Below, piece after piece: positions 45,598 through 57,119 of a stretch of DNA of 64,000 bases (position 1 is the stretch's first letter; each line of letters opens with the position of its first letter). The notes under the pieces were generated by a model. It searched no databases and had not been told where the DNA came from. It was given only the letters and a program-made list of their open reading frames with translations. The translations under genes were made by a program, and so were the position numbers. Source of the DNA: Glossina fuscipes (lineage: Eukaryota; Arthropoda; Insecta; Diptera; Glossinidae); the NCBI RefSeq assembly GCF_014805625.2, contig NW_023998415.1, positions 10,163,521 through 10,227,520 of the forward strand, in the 5' to 3' direction.

Positions 45598-45946
45598 TTA
45601 ATTTAAACATTTTTTTTTTATTAATAAACGATTCATTTGTTGGCCAAGCGCAGAAAAATCAAAAGCAGTAAGAATCTCATCCGCAAACCTGTCGATTTTT
45701 CTCATTTTTTATGATTTAAATTTGATCCAATTATAGTATATGGTTGAGAATCTGTTCAATCAAAAATTTTCCTTTAGAATGGTTACAGTGTTGCCATTTT
45801 ACGGAACAATAACTTGCTCCTAAATTCTTAAGTAAATGCTTAATACCGTTGAAAATCATTATTCTATTAATTTTCCTTCTACGCCAAAAGCAAGAAAGTA
45901 AAACGCATTCTTTTAACACTAACTTGCATCTAAGACATTGAACCAA
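45598..45946 (-). repeat. Diverged duplicate block, copy B
   Basis: This is the partner of 40735-41114. The minus-strand open segment 45731-45946 keeps the core WQHCNHSKGKFLIEQ, aligning with the WQH..HS....LIE core of copy A. Neither copy has a supported start or splice pattern. Confidence 0.55.
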
Positions 45947-46263
45947 AATGAGAGCGAAAGTCTCGCGATCCCTTTTGAGTTTGTAATTTCAAATACCTTT
46001 AAGGAATCATTTTAACAGAGCTATAAAACCTCTTTATCCTATTCGGGTTCTATATATATTCAGAAAGCGCTCGATGCCAGAAGATTCGACTTAAGCCGAA
46101 CAAAGTTTATTTCATTATACCATCTACAAGACCAAATGAGCTCTCCGTCTTTGTAAACGTAAGTACCTAAAATTTGTGTGAGAAGATTTTATACTTAGTA
46201 TTGATGTATACAACGTGGCGTGGCGATGTATTAACAAATGCTTAAACATTAAAAAAAAAAATA

Positions 46264-46295
<32 letters not shown>

Positions 46296-46391
46296 TTTTT
46301 TTAATTTTGTTTTTGTTTTTGCTTTTGATTTTGTGATTGTTTCTTACGTGAAGGCCATTTCAATATTAGATTTGTTAGAAAATGATGCTGG

Positions 46392-46399
46392 TATAAATA
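46392..46399 (+). promoter_or_regulatory. TATA box of the secreted polyQ gene
   Basis: TATAAATA lies 108 bp before the ATG, with an initiator-like 'aacagtta' about 30 bp downstream. A second possible promoter and 5' exon lie further up: 'ctatatatattcag' near 46050, with a strong donor GTAAGT at 46159. Confidence 0.5.
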
Positions 46400-46506
46400 C
46401 CGTTGGGATTTAATTATTTCTAACAGTTACAATTGAAAATTCTTGCAATTAACTTAAGATATATAAGAAATTTCTTTAAAATATTTTCAAAGAAATATTA
46501 CACGAA

Positions 46507-46576
46507 ATGGTAAGTTTTAAATATTAAAAATAATAATTCAGTGCAAGAAAATCGTTAAAATGTATTTTTTTATATC

Positions 46577-46608
<32 letters not shown>

Positions 46609-47599
46609 ATTAAAAAAATTATCCATAAACTTACAGAACACTTTTATCATATGTGTGGTTAGTTTTAGTTTCAATTTTGCCTTCGCGGCTGATGCAATGT
46701 TACCTTATTTTCTGCGACAATACGATCATCATTATCGCGTTCAGCCAGTTAATAGTAAGGGGCAGCAACTGCGTCAAGCATCGTCGGATGGTGTTGAAAC
46801 CATAATAGAAAAGCATGAATTGTTTGAATTACCCACGCAAATCGAAATCATCAGAGAAGGTCATCCTTTTTTCATTGGGCAAAGCGGGGAAAACGAGCAG
46901 ACACCAAAATCGAAGAATATGATAACGGACGATAAGAAAGCTAAAAATCAGTTCATAGTGTCTGTGCAATTTGAAGAATCCGATAGCTTACAGACACCGC
47001 AAGCATCTAATGGAATTCTTAAGCGTAACCAGTATTTACCAAATGCAGAAGATGTTGCTAAATCTGGCAAAACCACAAACGAAATGCCAACAGTTTTAAC
47101 CATGAACGGTGACGGTAACAGCAATAGCGATAGCAAAAGTTATAGCACAACTTTGACCACAAGCAGTAAAATGTCATCGCACGAAACAAAGGAAATGATA
47201 GACATCTCTACCTCTGCACCGCAAACTAATTCACATCAGGTGGCCACTAGTGAAATATCTGCTAAACAATATTTAATAAAATCTGCAGATAATAACATGA
47301 ACATGTTCGATAGCGCTCCGCAACATAATCAACAACGCCAACTCCTTCCAGATTATCATACGCGACAAATGTTTCATCAACAACAACAACAACAACAACA
47401 ACAGCAACAACAGCAGCAACAACAGCAGCAGCAACAGCAGCAACAACAACAGCATACCGTATTAAATGCTATAGAGAGAACGGAGCAACGAAATCAAATG
47501 GCAACAGCATCTGAGGAACCAGCTTACGATACTGACATTAAGGAGTATCGCTACAAAGCCGGCGAAAGTAGGTTACGACGTATTCGTTTGCGTATTTAA
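46507..47599 (+). CDS. Secreted low-complexity protein with a 25-Gln tract
   Basis: Exon 1 contributes only the ATG (46507-46509, followed directly by GTAAGT). Intron 46510-46636 ends in 'aacttacag', and exon 2 is 46637-47599. The 321-residue product begins MNTFIICVVSFSFNFAFA, a good signal peptide with a likely cut before ADA. The mature part is hydrophilic: a repeated E-K-H-E/E-I-I region, a Ser/Asn/Thr-rich middle (residues about 150-215), a run of 25 glutamines encoded by mixed CAA and CAG (47378-47452) and a basic Arg-rich end (RLRRIRLRI). I recognise no family. An extracellular role, for example in a secretion or matrix, is inference from the signal peptide alone. The frame as read without splicing would lack both ATG and signal peptide, so the spliced model is strongly preferred. 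Confidence 0.75.
47378..47452 (+). repeat. CAA/CAG repeat encoding polyglutamine
   Basis: 75 bp, 25 in-frame Gln codons with interspersed CAA and CAG. The mixed codons suggest selection for glutamine or age rather than a fresh pure expansion. Confidence 0.95.
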
Positions 47600-47604
47600 A
47601 GTTC

Positions 47605-48780
47605 AGTTGACTATTTCACTATTTTCATTGTTGTTGTTATCAAAATCATTGACTTAGTATTGCAATCTTTTATATTAGAAAATATATAAAAATAACATAC
47701 AATCCCCTGCCATTCAAACATAAATGGTTCGTACATTTTTTTGTTTTTTTTCGTTGTCAGCTACATCATAAGAGGCGATGAAATTTGACATTTACGTGGC
47801 CAAATATGTAAACATTGATAACCTATAATGTCTGAAAGGATAATCACGCAGGATTTCTTGATCGTAACGGGAAAATATTAGAGATTAGAAACTCCTTAAC
47901 AAAATGTTTAAAATGATTCTTTCTTTAATTAATTGTGACGCATGTGTTGTCGAAATTGAAAAATGTAATAAACTAAAATGTTAAACCAACCATCAAAGAG
48001 CTTACAGGACCTTGCAATGACTTTTTCAAAATAAGTTGTTACGTGAGGAGTGGCCCTAAAAACAATCGAAATGCGGTGCGTTGTTGTATCAAAATTTAAC
48101 ATTATAAGTAGCTACAGTAAGTGTTTACTCGATAAAGGTACTTATCGAATGGGCCGACACCCACTAGACTGCAGCCGTCGCGTTCCTAAAATTTTTGTCT
48201 TTCCTCACTTCGTTTGACCGCCACCGTGTTCCACAATAGTGGATATCCGCTGATTGATTAGTCACATTAAAAGGAAAAGACTTGGCCAAGTTAAAAGTCG
48301 AGAAAGCAGACGATTCAAATCGATTCAGAATTGTTTTCTATATGAATAATGGTTGCGTCTATATCTTGCGTTAATGTGCTTTCATATTATAAGAAGTGTA
48401 ACATTTCAACTTTCATCTAATGTACATTATTACATGCGTTTAATAAAATGAAATCTGTAATCATTCCAAGATGTAATGGTTCGCAAAACCATTTGTCGTC
48501 ATAAAGGTTGCGGAATTATATTTACGTTGCGGACGTTGTCTTCAACAACGCAACACATGTGAGACATTGTGAGCTGAGACTCGCGCTTCTTCTGGAAAAA
48601 GTAATGGATTCCTGTTACATATATGTCGTATGCGATAGATTTTTTTTAAATTATGTTGAATGATTTGGAGAGAAGAACAAATACTCTGAAAATCGTACGA
48701 AATATATAACCTTTCGCGTTTAAACATTTCAATAACTGAAAACACACAGGTACGAAAAATTTTTCCCCATTAATATCAAA
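47605..48780. other. Intergenic, nothing seen
   Basis: No supported exon. Short open frames such as 48542-48745 lack signals. Confidence 0.4.
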
Positions 48781-48799
48781 CTTTTTCAATTCCAACTCT

Positions 48800-49290
48800 G
48801 CTCAATTTGCCTGTTAGCTGTTGCTTTCAATGAGAAGGAAAACGTTACTTTTTTAGTCCGTCTGGATTTTCTATTTTCGCTTTCTTCTATGGCGGCATCT
48901 TTAGTCAAACTATTAACCTTATGTATGGTTAACATAGCATTGCAATAAGGAATATTTAGAGTGACCGCTGCGCTGTAAAGCACCATTTCCACATGTACAG
49001 TACGCAACACGTACGCGGATTGACAATCAAACATAAAATAACAACCGAATTCAAGAGCTGAGGACTCCAATCAGTGAACCGGTGCAGCTGGGCTGCACAC
49101 AAAGCCACTACAGAACATGCTAAAATTTGCTTGACCCGGCTGTTTGGCTCAGAGACGGGAGCGCTTCGATGCAAAGTACCTTAGAATGACCCCAGACGGT
49201 CTAGGATTTCAATATCGTTTAAAAATCTCAATACGGAGGCAAATTGTGTTAATAATATGTGGCGACTCGATATTCGCAAACGCAAGTTTC
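48800..49290 (-). pseudogene. Decayed duplicate of the last repeat of the large USP-like gene
   Basis: Minus-strand reading recovers DIEI, then an in-frame stop where the live gene has Trp (GSF-stop-GTLH versus WSLWGTLH). KQILACSVVALCAA and DWSPQLLNS follow. There is then a deletion of roughly 100 codons straight to GCYFMFDCQS, followed by AYVLRTVHVEMVLYS, VTLNIPYCN and LTIHKVNSL. Every block matches residues about 1225-1435 of the 1573-residue protein whose gene ends 400 bp away at 49675, in the same orientation. It is therefore a tandem partial duplication that has died. Confidence 0.85.
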
Positions 49291-49299
49291 AACCAGTAT

Positions 49300-49670
49300 C
49301 TGTTCTTGTTTTGAGTATATTTAAATGTACCGTCAACAATGTCTTCAGCATGCAGAAGAGATGGTAAAATAGTTGCTTTCTGCTGTTTTTCTCAAAAAAT
49401 ATTTAACTTTTTTTTTTCAAATTTATTTTTTAGACTAATTTTGACATGACAACAAAGATCTCAAAAATAAAATAAAAAAATTACTTATTTAACCTAGGAA
49501 CACTTACAGTATATATATTATTTTAAGAAGACATATATGTTTAGATACAAATAAAAATTATATTAATTACTTTATAATATTTAGTACAGAGATTGCAATA
49601 GTAATAAAATGAAAGTTTCACGATCCCGCTGCTCCGTTTTTTAATACTATCGCAACCAAACATTGGTTAA
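49300..49670. other. 3' flank of the large gene
   Basis: AT-rich sequence with a minus-strand AATAAA near 49423. Nothing else is visible. Confidence 0.35.
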
Positions 49671-49674
49671 TTGG

Positions 49675-52600
49675 TTAAATTTCCTCGGTTGGTTCTGCTG
49701 TCCCTTCTTTAGTTTTGTCCTCATCTACGGAAGCACCCTCAGCCAACATTTCAACTTTGTGTATGGTGAAGAGCACATTATAATAAGGGACATTAAGAGT
49801 AACAACGATGCAGTATAACAACACTTGCAAATGTTTAGTTCGCAGCACATACGAGGCACCCTGACCTTTGGGGAAAATAGGATGATCCCGGGATTGACAG
49901 TCGAACATAAAATAACCGCCGTCATGGCCGGGTATGTAACCGATAGCTAGACATTTGTTCAAGCACTGTAGTATGCCAAATTGAAAATATGTGAAAAAGT
50001 ACATTAGTCCCTCGGCTAAATTCATACGATTGTAATAGGGACGAGTGTACAATTTGCCATAGACTACATGCTCGATATGAACAACAAACCGTAGATTGTC
50101 TAACCAGCATTCTAAATTCAAATCCTCTATAGAGAAATTATAATCTTCGCATTTAATTTCACCCAAACTCTGCTGATGGTAGCGATTACCATTGATGACG
50201 ATTGAGTCCAAAAGCTGAGGACTCCAATCAATGAGTCGGTAAAGGCGAGCTGCACACAAAGCAACCACAGAACACGCCAGAAACTGTTTACCTCTGTTGC
50301 TAAGCTCAAACACTGGGGCACTTGGATGCAAAGTACCCCACAGCGACCAAAGACGTGCTTCAATTTCAATATCATATTTTTTGAATTTTGAAATTCCCAT
50401 GCTACGATAGCGACCGGCAGCATTACGTCGATTGAGACGACTCCATACTGGCAAGCAATGCTCAAGCCAGGCAATGCTTTCATTATGAGCACATCTAGCA
50501 TTTTCTTCTACATCGTTGGTTTGACATGGTGCCATACTAGTGAGTAATGTCAATACGTGAGTATTTTGTGGCGATTTCTTGTACGATATAATGTCCATTA
50601 CATGAAAAGTGTATTCGTAATCTTCCTTCCAAGTGGGACTACAACTTCTCTTATCCATATATTGTAGCATGGATTGAATATCGGCAAACAATAACCATGA
50701 GGCTGTGTTACGCTCACCATATTTTTTAGTACCTTTTGGCAACTTTGGCATTTTCTGCTTCGACGCGTCAGTGGTTCCTTCCTCCCCCTTTTCTGTATCT
50801 TGGCTTGTAGTTTCCATGGATGGATAAGGATCAAATAAATGATAGTATTCATCACGAAATATGGCATATGTACAGTTCGCTGTATGTAACATCAAGTACT
50901 TGCGCAGAGTGGTTGCGCGTTCTAATTGTTTCCTCAAATTTATTCCCATTCCCATAGGTTCGAATACCCTAATCATAACGTTAAAGGTATATTCGTCAAC
51001 GCTGACATTTTTCAAAGCACGCTCATATGTGGTGCTCATATCTTCAAGTGTCTCGGTTAAGATTGTCGCACTATCAATCAGCTGATCTATACGTTGAGAA
51101 GTCCATTCATTTAGAGGACGCAAAATAGTATAAAGGATGGCCATGGTGCTGGCAAAGAAGCAAGGCTTAATCTTATCTAACAAACATTCACTGCGATTAC
51201 TAAGCGCTTTGCTACCTTGTATTTTGTACAAATAATCTTTTTCACGTAAACGGTAACCGTAAACCACCGGTCTAGGACGAACGAATTCATCCTTACTTTT
51301 TGGTATCTTAGTGCCAAATTTATGCTTAGGTTTAATATCGCATGGGTCTTCTTCCGCAGCAGTTTCTTCTTGGCCTTCTTCGTCTTGACCACCCTCTTCT
51401 CTAGTTTCTTCATCAAGTTGACTTTCATCGGTGGGTGGTGGCACTGGTTTCGCCTTGTCCTTTCTAACAGCCTTACGTTTGGCCTTGCGATCTTCTCGAT
51501 ATTCAGCCTTTGCATCTAAGAATTCCTTGATTCGAGCATTTTCTTTGCTCAGCTCACTGTCTAAGAATTGCATCTTTGCAAGTTTGCCCATTTCAGCCTT
51601 TTTATAATAATCTAATTCGGTTTTATAAAGACTTTCTTGCTGATCTGAAGGCCAAGCTCTGTAGCGTCCAAATGGCTCCGGTGTTGAATCGATGACCTTA
51701 AGAGTAACCACCACATAATGAGTTATGTCACAGCCTTGTGGATTGCACCCATACTCGATGCGCCTGATGAGAGAATCGAGTTCTACGAAACGCAATAAAC
51801 AGGCGGGCCCGGCATTATTTTTTCTATACCCGACCGCATTGACAGGAAAGCCAACGAACATGTATAGGAAATTGTACCGTTTCACGATGAGACAGCAAAA
51901 ACGCTGACATATTACTACCATACGGTTATAATTGATCAAACTCTCTAGTAGAACTTGTCGCAGAGATTTTTGTATATTGGATTTGATGGTCTTATGCACA
52001 CGTATGTCGTAAGTGCGTTGACCTATCGTCACGCGGGGTAATTTTTTCGATAAGAATGCGCCCAAAGCGTACTGATAAACTTGAAATTCTTCACTAAATG
52101 AATCTACAGCTTGCATCGAATAATCTACCAATTCGCTTGTCCAAGTTGATATTTTGTATTTGGCCACCAGCGCTGCCGTAACCAAGGCGGAGAGCAGGCC
52201 CTTTAATTTAGTTTGCTCATCGTCGACACGAGGCAAGGTCTGGTTGCCGAAAATAATCCAAGTACCATCTGGAAGGTTCTGGAAATTACTCGGTATTGCC
52301 AACTCGTCCTCGAGCGTAAGGATGGGAGTATCTTGATCTCGTTGTGTTGGGAATGCAGCATTATAATTGTCGAAATCTTGATCATGCGTAACCATATATT
52401 TGAGAGACTCCAAATATTCTTTGTCTGAGCGAAGCAATACTCGATTGGCGGACTTATATAAACGAGGTCTTGCATAGTCTTCTTCGGGGAGATTTCGCAG
52501 GAGTTCACATAGAAAGTCCTCCAAAACACCGTCCACAATATCGATATTTTCAAAACCGGGAAGACGATCATTATCGGGAACAGTTACTATACTGCATACT

Positions 52601-54972
52601 TTCTGAACTTTCTTATCTTTTCCCTTCTTACCCTTTTTCTGGTCCTTTTTCTTTTTGCCGGCTTTATCACCGCCAGCAGCATTAATATCCTCGCCTCCTG
52701 CGTCTCTGTTGATAACGTCGGGCATTAACTTAAGGCCGGTGTAACGCATTTTGCGATATTTACCATCCAATATTGGTTTAATGCAGCCAACTTTGACGGC
52801 GTGAATGAAAAATTTGCCACCTCTACGCATTTTCAAGGCATTCTGGCACAATAACCACAGTAACGAGTCAAAATTGGCGTGCATTTGTAAACATGCCGCT
52901 CCATCTGTTTTATAGTCGTCAGGATCGATCACCTGACCAGATCGACCTCGCTTAAAAGGATCAAAAAGATAGTAAAGTTCCTTATCACGCCATACAGCTA
53001 CCACAGAACTGTCAATTTGTATTAAGGCTGCTTCCCATTCGCTGGAGAAAAGTTCTTTTAGTCCGCAAGCTAGTAAGGAATCTACGAATTTTTTACAATA
53101 ATCGGTTACAGTGCCCGTATAAAAGAAAGGTTTCTTCTTCATGGAAGCTTTATATTGACCCAAAACATATTTATCCGGTACATCCAATATATTAACATGA
53201 TCCTTTTCCTTCATTTTCATAGAACGACGTAAACTTTTATAGTATGCGGTGCCTATACGGATTATTTGATCGACAGAATTTGTATCCCAGGTGTTCGGTC
53301 GTTCAATGTAATTGTATAAGAGAGCCATGACGGCAATGAGCATGGAAGGATTAGGTTCCGGCATTATGTTGGGTTGCGTAAGACCATAATTACAGCTAGG
53401 TATTAAAGCGTACGCTTCATTTATCGTAGCCCATTGCTTACGGGTAAGCTTTTTGAACGGTGTCGCTGGGAGCGGATCAGAAATCTTGCCATAATTCTCC
53501 AATATAATGCCGTACAAACTGAATTCATCATCCATGTTTGTCTGACTAATATTGACAATCAAATGCACTAAATGCTCTATAAAGTGTGTCGACATTAAGG
53601 CACACTTGCCATTTTCGAAATCCCGTTCACAATTTTCTGTGCGCCCGTTCGGATCATAGATGTAATAAAAATTTTTGCAACGTTTCCAAATTAATAGGTA
53701 CAGTTTTTTTGAACACAATATGCCAGCATTATATTTTGAAAAGTATAATGACAAGGCCTTATAGATGTTGGGTTGACTTTTCAACGGTCCCGTGAAATGT
53801 ATTTTTAAGCTGATTAAAGCATCGCGTTCAGTTATCTCTGGTATTATATCGAACGGAAGATCCGCCGATTTGTAAAACATTTTTTTACTTTTCTCCACAA
53901 GCTTTTCGCCCATATCAATAATAAGGTCCATGGTTTCAGCGTTCCAAAAGTCTGCATTCAAACGAAAAGCTTCCACAAAAGCAACGTACAAGCAAGCCAT
54001 CTCTTTCGGTCTATAGTAAAATCTAGCGAGCGATATTAAACACAAAAAATATTTTTTAAAAATTGTCTTTAATATATTGTTTTAATAAAATTTTCCTTTC
54101 ACATCAAGCCGAAAGTACGAACATAATTCCTCCAAAGGCAGACGTCTCACAAACTATTGAAAGGGAACGTTTTATATATGGAAAAGAGGTGGCATACGAG
54201 TGTGTAACGAAAATAGTTAATGAAGTTTGGATACGGATAACTTAAAATACAAACGATTCGTTACTGTCGCTGGCCACTGTGCGTTCAGGCTGACTTTAAG
54301 AATAGAAAAAGAGAACAATATTGACTAAATAACTAAATAACGCCTTGCATCTACACTTTGCTGAAATTTCGTAACATATCAAAAAATCTTTGAGCCAAAC
54401 TCTGGAATTGAATCGGAAACCCTTCAAAGTGTGTGTCTTTAGTATCTGAGACGCCACCCACTGAGCTATTACGTTTCTTACGCGTACAGTCAATAAAAAG
54501 CTTATAGTAGCAAAGATTTTACTTACTCGGGTTTGAGTGGGGATTCAGCCGATTTTATTGCCTTATTTCCGAATACTATACCAGCTGAAAAGGTTTTATC
54601 CAAATCGGTAGGTATTTTGAATACCACCAGTTCAGCGTTACTACAATCTGGGGAGAAGAAGGGAGGACAAAAGATGGCGCACATGAAGTTTTCTCAAATT
54701 ACTTATGATTCGGTTTTACCAAATTTTGCAATGGCTGCATCTATAAACGTTTTATCGAGCACTTCTTCTTTCTCCTGTATGCCGAGATTCCACGTCCAAA
54801 GATCAGCCTGTGGACCGTCTATTAAATCTATACGTTTCAAATTCTGAGCATCGAATTGCTCCTGAAGTACACGTGGATTGTAAGTGCTATATGGTATTTC
54901 ATCACTAGGTAGCGCATTAGGCGGTTCCGTTTCATTAATATATATACCACTTTTAGGTCGCTTTAATTCAAG
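49675..54972 (-). CDS. Large five-repeat USP-like pseudo-protease protein (5' end incomplete)
   Basis: Three minus-strand exons join in frame: 54972-54720, 54647-54527 and 54022-49675 (at least 1573 residues). Introns are 72 and 504 bp with good GT/AG signals. No in-frame ATG lies in the first visible exon, so a start exon lies upstream. Numbering from the F-Y-Y at the start of the big exon as residues 9-11, five repeats each show three blocks. The first is a Cys-position helix (17-50, 233-265, 613-645, 957-990, 1251-1283). The second is a strand ending in an Asp motif (YDPNGR 130, FDPFKR 361, degenerate FVGFPV 730, FDPYPS 1071, FDCQSR 1381). The third is a helix plus strand (148-180, 382-420, 746-783, 1114-1150, 1396-1430). 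This order is that of USP-like cysteine proteases with an Asp-x-His pair (C76 type), but Cys and His are replaced. Linkers are Lys-rich (461-480) and charged, coiled-coil-like (810-905). Function is unknown; a binding scaffold, perhaps for ubiquitin-like proteins, is inference. Confidence 0.75.
54400..54475 (-). ncRNA. tRNA-like sequence (probable SINE head or tRNA relic)
   Basis: On the minus strand TAGCTCAGTGGGTGG (54454-54468) is a full pol III A box, and GATTCAATTCC (54404-54414) is a near-match to the B box GGTTCGANTCC, 39 bases downstream as in tRNAs. Acceptor-stem pairing and a clean anticodon arm are not obvious, so a tRNA-derived SINE is likelier than a working tRNA. It lies inside the 504-bp intron of the large gene, on the same strand. 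Confidence 0.5.
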
Positions 54973-54974
54973 CT

Positions 54975-57100
54975 AACGATTATGAAAAAACAAAGAAAAA
55001 GATAATGAATTTTTTTTTTAATTTTTATAACATTAAAAAAGAAAATAAATAATCCATATATATATTGGCATTGGAGAGATTCAAAAGAACAAAAAGACTG
55101 TTTAACAAATGCATTCTAACTTCCGTTGCATTCGATTTACTCTATTACTGTCATATTTTAAAAGGAAAATTCGTTATTTTTTTCCTTAAGATTGTGCAAA
55201 AAAAATAAATAAATAAATGAAAAAACAGATATTACAACAACGGTAGCATATACAGTTATGCTTAAGCATCATATCCAAATAATGCTCCTAAAATTCGTAA
55301 TGAACAACAAAAACTACACATTTTTGGCAGTAACTCAGTTTACTGTTCCGCATCATCATATGACACGTTCTCTGTTAAAGGTCACAGACAGCCAAATTCT
55401 GAAGTTTCTCATATTTCTCACTAATTTACCTTACTTTTTCTTCTTATAAGAAAAAGAAGTATGTTCCATACAAAGCGTTCGTAAATGCTAATCGCGTTTT
55501 TTTTGACGCTATAATCAAGCGAGATCGCTCATTAAATGCATGAATGTGTCTTTGCCTGCCTATCTAAATTGAGAATTTCATGAAGTCTTATAAACTTGAT
55601 GAAAAATAGAGATCTAAGTCTCTAACATACGTGAATCATAAACGATATTTACAGCGCTTAAGTTCCCTTGTCAAAGGGATATATTATTTTATACATGTTT
55701 TTGTTATAAAATACGAAAAATTAGATATGGCTGACATATGAAAGTGCACTTTTCCGAAAAATATACTTATGTAGTACAAAAAATTATCACAAATCACAAT
55801 TCTCGATCGATTTTCATAGTAAAATATTAAAAATTATAATGAATCTTATTAGCACACGACGAATGCTTATTTTTGCGTTAATATGGGAGGACATTCAAAA
55901 AATGACGAATCTCATCCAAATTCATACTAAAATGTCAAACTTCTAAATGGAACGTTGTATGTAAAGTAGTCGTAAAAACGATGCGATCTAATCCACTACG
56001 GTTTTTCCTTGCACCCAAAAAAATTGTATGTTGAGCACAAATCGGAAAGATCCGATCGGACCTAGAAAATGATGTTAATGAGAGACTTGACATCTATCTC
56101 AAGACCTTGTGGATATGATATAATATAATAATAATATATCTGCATAAATTTAAAATGGCATGGGGCGGACTGTAAAATAAACATTAGGCGGCAAAAGTTG
56201 GGACGCAGCATTAATCGCTCTGGATCGATCGAAACTAATGGTAATCAGAATAAAAAATACGTAAAAAGGATGACGTGGGACAACAACTTTCTCGTCCAAC
56301 CGCTTCAGGATATTCTTGACGGGAAATGCATATGATGTGTCATTGTTGTTGTCACGACATTCTCTGGCGTTCTCGATCTCGTTGAAAGGAATCAAATATT
56401 AAAATAGTTGCGATATTTACGAGAATGTTCTAAGAATTCAGGGAAAAAATTGTGGAAATTTCCCTATGAACACCAGATGTGCTAGACAAACAAATCCATC
56501 TTAAAATCTACGAATCCTACGATGGAAACATTTCCTGGTAGATAGACAAAAGGATCGTTGTAGAAACGAAGCCATTACAATATTTTACTACCTGTGGCTA
56601 CTACTCGGCAAAGAGGTGATTGTTTTCGACGAAGCTCTCTAATAAAAAGAAAACACATCTCGAACAAATGAAATGATGGGCAAGAAAAAAAGAGTTCGCA
56701 GCGGTAAAAACCTTTAGATTCTTCTAATTTCCGTCCTAAGAAGCTTTCAAGCGTTTGAAAGATGGCATTCGATTCAAGCATTATTTAATGCTCTTATATC
56801 TTCGTCTAATGCCAAAACTCATGATTCGTTATCCTGTAAATGTTTACTTTTCAGAGGAAATTTTTATTTGAAAGGGAACCCAATTCATTTGTCATAGTCC
56901 AACTTGAGTGGTTACTATTCTTTAGCTATTTTCTTCATAAACTATCGAAGTTATCGAGCTTGTTATCATAAGCAGCTTGCTCTGCAAAAGCTTGTTATTT
57001 TGAAAAGAGCACGCGGAACTGGACTTATATTATGCAAACATACCGTAGCGAAGAATTTGCACCTTCGTAGGCAGAAAATATTCGTACTATACATGCTTAT
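54975..57100. other. Upstream region of the large gene, no exon found
   Basis: The missing first exon of the large minus-strand gene should lie here or beyond. Minus-strand open segments at 56150-56395 (NILKRLDEKVVVPRHPF) and 56575-56781 are protein-like but lack matching splice signals and homology to the repeats. Confidence 0.35.
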
Positions 57101-57119
57101 GCTTGAATCATCAACAAAG

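Noticed and set aside
46655..47599. PolyQ protein starting at 46655
   Set aside because: That start is GTG. The spliced ATG at 46507 gives a real signal peptide.
51177..52571. Antisense or alternate-frame ORFs inside 49.7-54.0 kb
   Set aside because: They are shadows of the continuous 1448-codon frame, which has the repeat structure and splice junctions.
54023..54045. Start of the large protein at a codon near 54045 (CLISLAR)
   Set aside because: That codon is TTG. The CTAG acceptor with the exon starting at 54022 joins in perfect phase to exon 54647-54527, so the leader residues are intron.
54400..54475. A functional tRNA gene
   Set aside because: A and B boxes are present, but no convincing acceptor stem or anticodon arm can be drawn; it is called a tRNA-like relic.
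56150..56781. Minus-strand open segments as the missing first exons of the large gene
   Set aside because: They start at TTG or lack donor sites in the needed phase, and nothing links them to exon 54972-54720.
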